A DNA stretch of 64,000 nt from Eledone cirrhosa (lineage: Eukaryota; Mollusca; Cephalopoda; Octopoda; Eledonidae): contig OZ024743.1 in the NCBI GenBank assembly GCA_964016885.1, positions 174,763,706 to 174,827,705 of the forward strand, written 5' to 3'. Positions 40,792 through 55,400 of the stretch are shown in pieces (positions within the stretch are counted from its first letter, which is position 1; every line of letters starts with the position of its first letter). Under the pieces are notes generated by a model, which was given only the letters and a program-made list of their open reading frames with translations, was not told where the DNA came from and did no database searches. Made by a program: the position numbers and the translations under genes.

Positions 40792-42584
40792 TACTGTACC
40801 TGTTATATAGGATGTAGGTAGTCTTTGATATACTGTACCTGTTATATAGGATGTCGGTAGTCTTTGATATACTGTACCTGTTACATAGGATGTAGGTAGT
40901 CTTTGATATACTGTACCTGTTATATAGGATGTAGGTAGTCTTTGATATACTGTACTTGTTATATAGGATGTAGGTAGTCTTTGATATACTATACCTGTTA
41001 TATAGGATGTAGTCTTTGATATACTGCACCTGTTATATAGGATGTAGGTAGTCTTTGATATACTGTACCTGTTATATGAGATGTAGGAAGTCTTTGATAT
41101 ACTGTACTTGTTATATAGGATGTAGGTAGTGTTTGATATACTGTACCTGTTATATAGGATGTAGGTAGTCTTTGATATACTGTACCTGTTATATAGGATG
41201 TCGGTAGTCTTTGATATACTGTACCTGTTACATAGGATGTAGGTAGTCTTTGATATACTGTACCTGTTATATAGGATGTAGGTAGTCTTTGATATACTGT
41301 ACTTGTTATATAGGATGTAGGCAGTCTTTGATATACTGTACCTGTTATATAGGATGTAGGTAGTCTTTGATATACTGTACCTGTTACAGAGGATGTAGGT
41401 AGTCTTTGATATACTGTACCTGTTATATAGGATGTAGGTAGTCTTTGATATACTGTACCTGTTATATAGGATGTAGGTAGTCTTTGATATACTGTACATG
41501 TTATATAGGATGTAGGTAGTCTTTGATATACTGTACCTGTTATATAGGATGTAGGTAGTCTTTGATATACTGTACCTGTTATATAGGATGTAGGTAGTCT
41601 TTGATATACTGTACCTGTTATATAGGATGTAGGTAGTCTTTGATATACTGTACATGTTATATAGGATGTAGGTAGTCTTTGATATACTGTACCTGTTACA
41701 TAGGATGTAGGTAGTCTTTGATATACTGTACCTGTTACATAGGATGTAGGTAGTCTTTCATATACTGTACCTGTTATATAGGATGTAGGTAGTCTTTGAT
41801 ATACTGTACCTGTTATATAGGATGTAGGTATTCTTTGATATACTGTACCTGCTATATAGCATGTAGGTAGTCTTTGATATACTGTACATGTTATATAGGA
41901 TGTAGGTAGTCTTTGATATACTGTACCTGTTATATAGGATGTAGGTAGTCTTTGATATACTGTACCTGTTATATAGGATGTAGGTAGTCTTTGATATACT
42001 GTACCTGTTATATAGGATGTAGGTAGTCTTTGATATACTGTACCTGTTATATAGGATGTAGGTAGTCTTTGATATACTGTACCTGTTATATAGGATGTCG
42101 GTAGTCTTTGATATACTGTACCTGTTACATAGGATGTAGGTAGTCTTTGATATACTGTACCTGTTATATAGGATGTAGGTAGTCTTTGATATACTGTACT
42201 TGTTATATAGGATGTAGGTAGTCTTTGATATACTATACCTGTTATATAGGATGTAGTCTTTGATTTACTGTACCTGTTATATAAGATGTAGGTAGTCTTT
42301 GATATACTGTACCTGTTATATGAGATGTAGGAAGTCTTTGATATACTGTACTTGTTATATAGGATGTAGGTAGTGTTTGATATACTGTACCTGTTATATA
42401 GGATGTAGGTAGTCTTTGATATACTGTACCTGTTATATAGGATGTCGGTAGTCTTTGATATACTGTACCTGTTACATAGGATGTAGGTAGTCTTTGATAT
42501 ACTGTACCTGTTATATAGGATGTAGGTAGTCTTTGATATACTGTACTTGTTATATAGGATGTAGGTAGTCTTTGATATACTATA
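40080..42584 (+). repeat. Tandem duplication, 1,244 bp (32 monomers)
   Basis: Bases about 40,080-41,340 match about 41,324-42,584 at 1,244 bp, equal to 32 monomers with one 35-bp unit. Shared landmarks are TTACAGAGG, GTACATG, TTTCATA, CTGCTAT, GATGTCGG, the 35-bp monomers at 40,996/42,240 and a later ACTTGTT. Private changes cluster in the second copy: GTATTCTTTG near 41,828, TATAGCATG near 41,857, GATTTACTG near 42,262 and ATAAGATG near 42,281. CTGCACC near 41,027 is private to the first. Confidence 0.85.
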
Positions 42585-42632
42585 CCTGTTATATAGGATG
42601 CAGTCTTTGATATACTGTACCTGTTATATAGG

Positions 42633-43860
42633 TTGTAGGTAGTGTTTGATATACTGTACCTGTTATATAGGATGTAGGTAGTCTTTGATATACTTTACCT
42701 GTTATATAGGATGTAGGTAGTCTTTGATATACTGTACCTGTTATATAGGATGTAGGTAGTCTTTGATATACTGTACCTGTTATATAGGATGTAGGTAGTC
42801 TTTGATATACTGTACCTGTTATATAGGATGTAGGTAGTGTTTGATATACTGTACCTGTTATATAGGATGTAGGTAGTCTTTGATATACTGTACCTGTTAT
42901 ATGAGATGTAGGAAGTCTTTGATATACTCTACCTGTTATATGAGATGTAGGAAGTCTTTGATATGCTGTACCTGTTATATAGGATGTAGGTAGTCTTTGA
43001 TATACTGTACCTGTTATATAGGATGTCGGTAGTCTTTGATATACTGTACCTGTTATATAGGATGTAGGTAGTCTTTGATATACTGTACCTGTTATATAGG
43101 ATGTAGGTAGTCTTTGATATACTGTACCTGTTATATAGGATGTAGGTAGTCTTTGATATACTGTACCTGTTATATAGGATGTAGGTAGTCTTTGATATAC
43201 TGTACCTGTTACAGAGGATGTAGGTAGTCTTTGATATACTGTACCTGTTATATAGGATGTAGGTAGTCTTTGATATACTGTACCTGTTATATAGGATGTA
43301 GGTAGTCTTTGATATACTGTACATGTTATATAGGATGTAGGTAGTCTTTGATATACTGTACCTGTTATATAGGATGTAGGTAGTCTTTGATATACTGTAC
43401 CTGTTATATAGGATGTAGGTAGTCTTTGATATACTGTACCTGTTATATAGGATGTAGGTAGTCTTTGATATACTGTACATGTTATATAGGATGTAGGTAG
43501 TCTTTGATATACTGTACCTGTTACATAGGATGTAGGTAGTCTTTGATATACTGTACCTGTTACATAGGATGTAGGTAGTCTTTCATATACTGTACCTGTT
43601 ATATAGGATGTAGGTAGTCTTTGATATACTGTACCTGTTATATAGGATGTAGGTAGTCTTTGATATACTGTACCTGCTATATAGGATGTAGGTAGTCTTT
43701 GATATACTGTACATGTTATATAGGATGTAGGTAGTCTTTGATATACTGTACCTGTTATATAGGATGTAGGTAGTCTTTGATATACTGTACCTGTTATATA
43801 GGATGTAGGTAGTCTTTGATATACTGTACCTGTTATATAGGATGTAGGTAGTGTTTGATA
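42633..43860 (+). repeat. 1.2-kb block, second copy
   Basis: Counterpart of 39,564-40,791. The preceding bases hold two 35-bp monomers only nine units apart (42,240 and 42,587). Confidence 0.85.
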
Positions 43861-46800
43861 TACTCTACATGTTATATAGGATGTAGGTAGTCTTTGATAT
43901 ACTGTACCTGTTACATAGGATGTAGGTAGTCTTTGATATACTGTACCTGTTACATAGGATGTAGGTAGTCTTTCATATACTGTACCTGTTATATAGGATG
44001 TAGGTAGTCTTTGATATACTGTACCTGTTATATAGGATGTAGGTAGTCTTTGATATACTGTACCTATTATATAGGATGTAGGTAGTCTTTGATATACTGT
44101 ACCTGTTATATAGGATGTAGGTAGTCTTTGATATACTGTACCTGTTATATAGGATGTAGGTAGTCTTTGATATACTGTACCTGTTATATAGGATGTAGGT
44201 AGTCTTTGATATACTGTACCTATTATATAGGATGTAGGTAGTCTTTGATATACTGTACCTGTTATATAGGATGTAGGTAGTCTTTGATATACTGTACCTG
44301 TTATATAGGATGTAGGTAGTCTTTGATATACTGTACCTGTTATATAGGATGTAGGTAGTGTTTGATATACTGTACCTGTTATATAGGATGTAGGTAGTCT
44401 TTGATATACTGTACCTGTTATATGAGATATAGGAAGTCTTTGATATACTGTACCTGTTATATAGGATGTCGGTAGTCTTTGATATACTGTACCTGTTATA
44501 TGAAATGTAGGAAGTCTTTGATATACTGTACCTGTTATATAGGATGTAATTAGTCTTTGATATACTGTACCTGTTATATAGGATGTCGGTAGTCTTTGAT
44601 ATACTGTACCTGTTATATAGGATGTAGGTAGTCTTTGATATACTGTACCTCTAATATAGGATGTAGGTAGTCTTTGATATACTGTACCTGTTATATAGGA
44701 TGTAGGTAGTCTTTGATATACTGTACCTCTAATATAGGATGTAGGTAGTCTTTGATATACTGTACCTGTTATATAGGATGTAGGTAGTCTTTGATATACT
44801 GTACTTGTTATATAGGATGTAGGTAGTCTTTGATATACTATACCTGTTATATAGGATGTAGTCTTTGATATACTGTACCTGTTATATAGGATGTAGGTAG
44901 TCTTTGATATACTGTACCTGTTATATGAGATGTAGGAAGTCTTTGATATACTGTACTTGTTATATAGGATGTAGGTAGTGTTTGATATACTGTACCTGTT
45001 ATATAGGATGTAGGTAGTCTTTGATATACTGTACCTGTTATATAGGATGTAGGTAGTCTTTGATATACTGTACCTGTTATATAGGATGTAGGTAGTCTTT
45101 GATATACTGTACCTGTTATATAGGATGTAGGTAGTCTTTGATATACTGTACCTGTTATATAGGATGTAGGTAGTGTTTGATATACTGTACCTGTTATATA
45201 GGATGTAGGTAGTCTTTGATATACTTTACCTGTTATATAGGATGTAGGTAGTCTTTGATATACTGTACCTGTTATATAGGATGTAGGTAGTCTTTGATAT
45301 ACTGTACCTGTTATATAGGATGTAGGTAGTCTTTGATATACTGTACCTGTTATATAGGATGTAGGAAGTCTTTCATATGCTGTACCTGTTATATAGGATG
45401 TAGGTAGTCTTTGATATACTGTACCTGTTATATAGGATGTAGGTAGTCTTTGATATACTGTACCTGTTATATAGGATGTAGGTAGTCTTTGATATACTGT
45501 ACCTGTTATATAGGATGTAGGTAGTCTTTGATATACTGTACCTGTTATATAGGATGTAGGTAGTCTTTGATATACTGTACCTGTTATATAGGATGTAGGT
45601 AGTCTTTGATATACTGTACCTGTTACAGAGGATGTAGGTAGTCTTTGATATACTGTACCTGTTATATAGGATGTAGGTAGTCTTTGATATACTGTACCTG
45701 TTATATAGGATGTAGGTAGTCTTTGATATACTGTACCTGTTATATAGGATGTAGGTAGTCTTTGATATACTGTACCTGTTATATAGGATGTAGGTAGTCT
45801 TTGATATACTGTACCTGTTATATAGGATGTAGGTAGTCTTTGATATACTGTACCTGTTATATAGGATGTAGGTAGTCTTTGATATACTGTACCTGTTATA
45901 TAGGATGTAGGTAGTCTTTGATATACTGTACCTGTTATATAGGATGTAGGTAGTCTTTGATATACTGTACCTGTTATATAGGATGTAGGTAGTCTTTGAT
46001 ATACTGTACCTGTTATATAGGATGTAGGTAGTCTTTGATATACTGTACCTGTTATATGAGATATAGGAAGTCTTTGATATACTGTACCTGTTATATAGGA
46101 TGTCGGTAGTCTTTGATATACTGTACCTGTTATATGAAATGTAGGAAGTCTTTGATATACTGTACCTGTTATATAGGATGTAATTAGTCTTTGATATACT
46201 GTACCTGTTATATAGGATGTCGGTAGTCTTTGATATACTGTACCTGTTATATAGGATGTAGGTAGTCTTTGATATACTGTACCTCTAATATAGGATGTAG
46301 GTAGTCTTTGATATACTGTACCTGTTATATAGGATGTAGGTAGTCTTTGATATACTGTACTTGTTATATAGGATGTAGGTAGTCTTTGATATACTATACC
46401 TGTTATATAGGATGTAGTCTTTGATATACTGTACCTGTTATATAGGATGTAGGTAGTCTTTGATATACTGTACCTGTTATATGAGATGTAGGAAGTCTTT
46501 GATATACTGTACTTGTTATATAGGATGTAGGTAGTGTTTGATATACTGTACCTGTTATATAGGATGTAGGTAGTCTTTGATATACTGTACCTGTTATATA
46601 GGATGTAGGTAGTCTTTGATATACTGTACCTGTTATATAGGATGTAGGTAGTCTTTGATATACTGTACCTGTTATATAGGATGTAGGTAGTCTTTGATAT
46701 ACTGTACCTGTTATATAGGATGTAGGTAGTGTTTGATATACTGTACCTGTTATATAGGATGTAGGTAGTCTTTGATATACTTTACCTGTTATATAGGATG

Positions 46801-49800
46801 TAGGTAGTCTTTGATATACTGTACCTGTTATATAGGATGTAGGTAGTCTTTGATATACTGTACCTGTTATATAGGATGTAGGTAGTCTTTGATATACTGT
46901 ACCTGTTATATAGGATGTAGGTAGTGTTTGATATACTGTACCTGTTATATAGGATGTAGGTAGTCTTTGATATACTGTACCTGTTATATGAGATGTAGGA
47001 AGTCTTTGATATACTCTACCTGTTATATGAGATGTAGGAAGTCTTTGATATGCTGTACCTGTTATATAGGATGTAGGTAGTCTTTGATATACTGTACCTG
47101 TTATATAGGATGTAGGTAGTCTTTGATATACTGTACCTGTTATATAGGATGTAGGTAGTCTTTGATATACAGTACCTGTTATATAGGATGTAGGTAGTCT
47201 TTGATATACTGTACCTGTTATATAGGATGTAGGTAGTCTTTGATATACTGTACCTGTTATATAGGATGTAGGTAGTCTTTGATATACTGTACCTGTTACA
47301 GAGGATGTAGGTAGTCTTTGATATACTGTACCTGTTATATAGGATGTAGGTAGTCTTTGATATACTGTACCTGTTATATAGGATGTAGGTAGTCTTTGAT
47401 ATACTGTACCTGTTATATAGGATGTAGGTAGTCTTTGATATACTGTACCTGTTATATAGGATGTAGGTAGTCTTTGATATACTGTACCTGTTATATAGGA
47501 TGTAGGTAGTCTTTGATATACTGTACCTGTTATATAGGATGTAGGTAGTCTTTGATATACTGTACCTGTTATATAGGATGTAGGTAGTCTTTGATATACT
47601 GTACCTGTTATATGGGATGTAGGTAGTCTTTGATATACTGTACCTGTTATATAGGATGTAGGTAGTCTTTGATATACTGTACCTGTTATATCGGATGTAG
47701 GTAGTCTTTGATATACTGTACCTATTATATAGGATGTAGGTAGTCTTTGATATACTGTACCTGTTATATAGGATGTAGGTAGTCTTTGATATACTGTACC
47801 TGTTATATAGGATGTAGGTAGTCTTTGATATACTGTACCTGTTATATAGGATGTAGGTAGTCTTTGATATACTGTACCTGTTATATAGGATGTAGGTAGT
47901 CTTTGAAATACTGTACCTATTATATGAGATGTAGGAAGTCTTTCATATACTGTACCTGTTATATAGGATGTAGGTAGTCTTTGATATACTGTACCTGTTA
48001 TATAGGATGTAGGTAGTCTTTGATACACTGTACCTGTTAAATAGGATGTAGGTAGTCTTTGATATACTGTACCTGTTATATAGGATGTTGGTAGTCTTTG
48101 ATATACTGTACCTGTTATATAGGATGTAGGTAGTCTTTGATATACTGTACCTGTTATATAGGATATAGGTAGTCTTTGATATACTGTACCTGTTATATAT
48201 GATGTAGGTAGTCTTTGATATACTGTACCTGTTACATAGGATGTAGGTAGTCTTTGATATACTGTATCTGTTATACAGGATGTATGTAGTCTTTGGTATA
48301 CTGTACCTGTTACATAGGATGTAGGTAGTCTTTGATATACTGTACCTGTTATATAGGATGTAGGTAGTCTTTGATATACTGTACCTGTTATATAGGATGT
48401 AGGTAGTCTTTGATATACTGTACCTGTTATATAGGATGTAGGTAGTCTTTGATATACTGTAGCTGTTATATAGGATATAGGTAGTCTTTGATATACTGTA
48501 CCTGTTATATAGGATGTAGGTAGTCTTTGATATACTGTACCTGTTATATAGGATGTAGGTAGTCTTTGATATACTGTACCTGTTATATAGGATGTAGGTA
48601 GTCTTTGATATACTGTACCTGTTATATAGGATGTAGGTAGTCTTTGATATACTGTACCTGTTATATAGGATGTAGGTAGTCTTTGATATACTGTACCTAT
48701 TATATGAGATGTAGGAAGTTTTTGATATACTGTACCTGTTATATAGGATGTAGGTAGTCTTTGATATACTGTACCTGTTATATAGGATGTAGGTAGTCTT
48801 TGATATACTATACCTGTTATATAGGATGTAGTCTTTGATATACTGTACCTGTTATATAGGATGTAGGTAGTCTTTGATATACTGTACCTGTTATATGAGA
48901 TGTAGGAAGTCTTTGATATACTGTACTTGTTATATAGGATGTAGGTAGTCCTTGATATACTGTACCTGTTATATAGGATGTAGGTAGTCTTTGATATACT
49001 GTACCTCTTATATAGGATGTAGGTAGTCTTTGATATACTGTACCTGTTATATAGGATGTAGGTAGTCTTTGATATACTGTACCTGTTATATAGGATGTAG
49101 GTAGTCTTTGATATACTGTACCTCTTATATAGGATGTAGGTAGTCTTTGATATACTGTACCTGTTATATAGGATGTAGGTAGTCTTTGATATACTGTACC
49201 TGTTATATAGGATGTCGGTAGTCTTTGATATACTGTACCTGTTATATGACATGTAGGAAGTCTTTGATATACTGTACCTGTTATATGACATGTAGGAAGT
49301 CTTTGATATACTGTACCTTTTATATAGGATGTAGGTAGTCTTTGATATACTGTACCTGTTATATAGGATGTAGGTAGTCTTTGATATACTGTACCTGTTA
49401 TATAGGATGTAGGTAGTGTTTGATATACTGTACCTGTTACATAGGATGTATGTAGTCTTTGATATACTGTACCTGTTACATAGGTTGTAGGTAGTCTTTG
49501 ATATACTGTACCTGTTATATAGGATGTATGTAGTCTTTGATATACTGTACCTGTTATATAGGATGTAGGTAGTCTTTGATATACTGTACCTGTTATATAG
49601 GATGTAGGTAGTCTTTGATATACTGTACCTGTTATATAGGATGTCGGTAGTCTTTGATATACTGTACCTGTTATATAGGGTGTAGGTAGTCATTGATATA
49701 CTGTACCTGTTATATATGATGTAGGTAGTCTTTGATATACTGTACCTGTTATATAGGATGTAGGTAGTCTTTGATATACTGTACCTGTTATATAGGATGT

Positions 49801-52414
49801 AGGTAGTCTTTGATATACTGTACCTGTTATATAGGATGTAGGTAGTCTTTGATATACTGTACCTGTTATATAGGATGTAGGTAGTCTTTGATATACTGTA
49901 CCTGTTATATAGGATGTAGGTAGTCTTTGATATACTGTACCTGTTATATAGGATGTAGGTAGTCTTTGATATACTGTACCTGTTATATAGGATGTAGGTA
50001 GTCTTTGATATACTGTACCTGTTATATAGGATGTAGGTAGTCTTTGAAATACTGTACCTATTATATGAGATGTAGGAAGTCTTTCATATACTGTACCTGT
50101 TATATAGGATGTAGGTAGTCTTTGATATACTGTACCTGTTATATAGGATGTAGGTAGTCTTTGATATACTGTACATGTTATATAGGATGTAGGTAGTCTT
50201 TGATATACTGTACCTGTTACATAGGATGTAGGTAGTCTTTGATATACTGTACCTGTTACATAGGATGTAGGTAGTCTTTCATATACTGTACCTGTTATAT
50301 AGGATGTAGGTAGTCTTTGATATACTGTACCTGTTATATAGGATGTAGGTAGTCTTTGATATACTGTACCTATTATATAGGATGTAGGTAGTCTTTGATA
50401 TACTGTACCTGTTATATAGGATGTAGGTAGTCTTTGATATACTGTACCTGTTATATAGGATGTAGGTAGTCTTTGATATACTGTACCTGTTACATAGGAT
50501 GTAGGTAGTCTTTGATATACTGTACCTGTTATACAGGATGTATGTAGTCTTTGGTATACTGTACCTGTTACATAGGATGTAGGTAGTCTTTGATATACTG
50601 TACCTGTTATATAGGATGTAGGTAGTCTTTGATATACTGTACCTGTTATATAGGATGTAGGTAGTCTTTGATATACTGTACCTGTTATATAGGATGTAGG
50701 TAGTCTTTGATATACTGTAGCTGTTATATAGGATGTAGGTAGTCTTTGATATACTGTACCTGTTATATAGGATGTAGGTAGTCTTTGATATACTGTACCT
50801 GTTATATAGGATGTAGGTAGTCTTTGATATACTGTACCTGTTATATAGGATGTAGGTAGTCTTTGATATACTGTACCTGTTATATAGGATGTAGGTAGTC
50901 TTTGATATACTGTACCTGTTATATAGGATGTAGGTAGTCTTTGATATACTGTACCTATTATATGAGATGTAGGAAGTTTTTGATATACTGTACCTGTTAT
51001 ATAGGATGTAGGTAGTCTTTGATATACTGTACCTGTTATATAGGATGTAGGTAGTCTTTGATATACTATACCTGTTATATAGGATGTAGTCTTTGATATA
51101 CTGTACCTGTTATATAGGATGTAGGTTGTCTTTGATATACTGTACCTGTTATATGAGATGTAGGAAGTCTTTGATATACTGTACTTGTTATATAGGATGT
51201 AGGTAGTCCTTGATATACTGTACCTGTTATATAGGATGTAGGTAGTCTTTGATATACTGTACCTCTTATATAGAATGTAGGTAGTCTTTGATATACTGTA
51301 CCTGTTATATAGGATGTAGGTAGTCTTTGATATACTGTACCTGTTATATAGGATGTAGGTAGTCTTTGATATACTGTACCTCTTATATAGGATGTAGGTA
51401 GTCTTTGATATACTGTACCTGTTATATAGGATGTAGGTAGTCTTTGATATACTGTACCTGTTATATAGGATGTCGGTAGTCTTTGATATACTGTACCTGT
51501 TATATGACATGTAGGAAGTCTTTGATATACTGTACCTGTTATATGACATGTAGGAAGTCTTTGATATACTGTACCTTTTATATAGGATGTAGGTAGTCTT
51601 TGATATACTGTACCTGTTATATAGGATGTAGGTAGTCTTTGATATACTGTACCTGTTATATAGGATGTAGGTAGTGTTTGATATACTGTACCTGTTACAT
51701 AGGATGTATGTAGTCTTTGATATACTGTACCTGTTACATAGGTTGTAGGTAGTCTTTGATATACTGTACCTGTTATATAGGATGTAGGTAGTCTTTGATA
51801 TACTGTACCTGTTATATAGGATGTAGGTAGTCTTTGATATAATGTACCTGTTATATAGGATGTAGATAGTCTTTGATATACTGTACCTGTTATATAGGAT
51901 GTAGGTAGTCTTTGATATACTGTACCTGTTATATAGGATGTCGGTAGTCTTTGATATACTGTACCTGTTATATAGGATGTAGGTTGTCTTTGCTATACTC
52001 TACCTGTTATATATGATGTAGGTAGTCTTTGATATACTGTACCTGTTATATAGGATGTATGTAGTCTTTGATATACTGTACCTGTTATATAGGATGTAGG
52101 TAGTCTTTGATATACTGTACCTGTTATATAGGATGTAGGTAGTCTTTGATATACTGTACCTGTTATATAGGATGTCGGTAGTCTTTGATATACTGTACCT
52201 GTTATATAGGGTGTAGGTAGTCATTGATATACTGTACCTGTTATATATGATGTAGGTAGTCTTTGATAAACTGTACCTGTTACATAGGATGTATGTAGTC
52301 TTTGATATACTGTACCTGTTATATAGGATGTAGGTAGTCTTTGATATACTGTACCTGTTATATAGGATGTAGGTAGTCTTTGATATACTGTACCTGTTAT
52401 ATAGGATGTAGGTA
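43324..52414 (+). repeat. 9.07-kb tandem duplication, left copy
   Basis: Matches 52,395-61,329, which starts where this copy ends, so the two are in direct tandem. The offset is 9,071 bp at the left edge, 8,993 bp at 44,845/53,838 and at 49,291/58,284, and 8,915 bp at 51,549/60,464. All changes are whole monomers. One step is visible: this copy has two ACCTCTAATATAGG units 78 bp apart (44,649 and 44,727) where the other has one (near 53,717). Both copies carry ACTGTATCTGTTATACAGG near 48,264 and 57,296, a combination I saw nowhere else. They also share two GTAATTAG cassettes, four 35-bp monomers and two TGACATG doublets. Confidence 0.88.
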
Positions 52415-55400
52415 GTCTTTGATATACTGTACCTGTTATATAGGATGTAGGTAGTCTTTGATATACTGTACCTGTTATATAGGATGTAGGTAGTCTTTGA
52501 TATACTGTACCTGTTATATAGGATGTAGGTAGTCTTTGATATACTGTACATGTTATATAGGATGTAGGTAGTCTTTGATATACTGTACCTGTTACATAGG
52601 ATGTAGGTAGTCTTTGATATACTGTACCTGTTACATAGGATGTAGGTAGTCTTTCATATACTGTACCTGTTATATAGGATGTAGGTAGTCTTTGATATAC
52701 TGTACCTGTTATATAGGATGTAGGTAGTCTTTGATATACTGTACCTGCTATATAGGATGTAGGTAGTCTTTGATATACTGTACATGTTATATAGGATGTA
52801 GGTAGTCTTTGATATACTGTACCTGTTATATAGGATGTAGGTAGTCTTTGATATACTGTACCTGTTATATAGGATGTAGGTAGTCTTTGATATACTGTAC
52901 CTGTTATATAGGATGTAGGTAGTGTTTGATATACTCTACATGTTATATAGGATGTAGGTAGTCTTTGATATACTGTACCTGTTACATAGGATGTAGGTAG
53001 TCTTTGATATACTGTACCTGTTACATAGGATGTAGGTAGTCTTTCATATACTGTACCTGTTATATAGGATGTAGGTAGTCTTTGATATACTGTACCTGTT
53101 ATATAGGATGTAGGTAGTCTTTGATATACTGTACCTATTATATAGGATGTAGGTAGTCTTTGATATACTGTACCTGTTATATAGGATGTAGGTAGTCTTT
53201 GATATACTGTACCTGTTATATAGGATGTAGGTAGTCTTTGATATACTGTACCTGTTATATAGGATGTAGGTAGTCTTTGATATACTGTACCTATTATATA
53301 GGATGTAGGTAGTCTTTGATATACTGTACCTGTTATATAGGATGTAGGTAGTCTTTGATATACTGTACCTGTTATATAGGATGTAGGTAGTCTTTGATAT
53401 ACTGTACCTGTTATATAGGATGTAGGTAGTGTTTGATATACTGTACCTGTTATATAGGATGTAGGTAGTCTTTGATATACTGTACCTGTTATATGAGATA
53501 TAGGAAGTCTTTGATATACTGTACCTGTTATATAGGATGTCGGTAGTCTTTGATATACTGTACCTGTTATATGAAATGTAGGAAGTCTTTGATATACTGT
53601 ACCTGTTATATAGGATGTAATTAGTCTTTGATATACTGTACCTGTTATATAGGATGTCGGTAGTCTTTGATATACTGTACCTGTTATATAGGATGTAGGT
53701 AGTCTTTGATATACTGTACCTCTAATATAGGATGTAGGTAGTCTTTGATATACTGTACCTGTTATATAGGATGTAGGTAGTCTTTGATATACTGTACTTG
53801 TTATATAGGATGTAGGTAGTCTTTGATATACTATACCTGTTATATAGGATGTAGTCTTTGATATACTGTACCTGTTATATAGGATGTAGGTAGTCTTTGA
53901 TATACTGTACCTGTTATATGAGATGTAGGAAGTCTTTGATATACTGTACTTGTTATATAGGATGTAGGTAGTGTTTGATATACTGTACCTGTTATATAGG
54001 ATGTAGGTAGTCTTTGATATACTGTACCTGTTATATAGGATGTAGGTAGTCTTTGATATACTGTACCTGTTATATAGGATGTAGGTAGTCTTTGATATAC
54101 TGTACCTGTTATATAGGATGTAGGTAGTCTTTGATATACTGTACCTGTTATATAGGATGTAGGTAGTGTTTGATATACTGTACCTGTTATATAGGATGTA
54201 GGTAGTCTTTGATATACTTTACCTGTTATATAGGATGTAGGTAGTCTTTGATATACTGTACCTGTTATATAGGATGTAGGTAGTCTTTGATATACTGTAC
54301 CTGTTATATAGGATGTAGGTAGTCTTTGATATACTGTACCTGTTATATAGGATGTAGGTAGTGTTTGATATACTGTACCTGTTATATAGGATGTAGGTAG
54401 TCTTTGATATACTGTACCTGTTATATGAGATGTAGGAAGTCTTTGATATACTCTACCTGTTATATGAGATGTAGGAAGTCTTTGATATACTGTACCTGTT
54501 ATATAGGATGTAGGTAGTCTTTGATATACTGTACCTGTTATATAGGATGTAGGTAGTCTTTGATATACTGTACCTGTTATATAGGATGTAGGTAGTCTTT
54601 GATATACTGTACCTGTTATATAGGATGTAGGTAGTCTTTGATATACTGTACCTGTTATATAGGATGTAGGTAGTCTTTGATATACTGTACCTGTTACAGA
54701 GGATGTAGGTAGTCTTTGATATACTGTACCTGTTATATAGGATGTAGGTAGTCTTTGATATACTGTACCTGTTATATAGGATGTAGGTAGTCTTTGATAT
54801 ACTGTACCTGTTATATAGGATGTAGGTAGTCTTTGATATACTGTACCTGTTATATAGGATGTAGGTAGTCTTTGATATACTGTACCTGTTATATAGGATG
54901 TAGGTAGTCTTTGATATACTGTACCTGTTATATAGGATGTAGGTAGTCTTTGATATACTGTACCTGTTATATAGGATGTAGGTAGTCTTTGATATACTGT
55001 ACCTGTTATATAGGATGTAGGTAGTCTTTGATATACTGTACCTGTTATATAGGATGTAGGTAGTCTTTGATATACTGTACCTGTTATATGAGATATAGGA
55101 AGTCTTTGATATACTGTACCTGTTATATAGGATGTCGGTAGTCTTTGATATACTGTACCTGTTATATGAAATGTAGGAAGTCTTTGATATACTGTACCTG
55201 TTATATAGGATGTAATTAGTCTTTGATATACTGTACCTGTTATATAGGATGTCGGTAGTCTTTGATATACTGTACCTGTTATATAGGATGTAGGTAGTCT
55301 TTGATATACTGTACCTCTAATATAGGATGTAGGTAGTCTTTGATATACTGTACCTGTTATATAGGATGTAGGTAGTCTTTGATATACTGTACTTGTTATA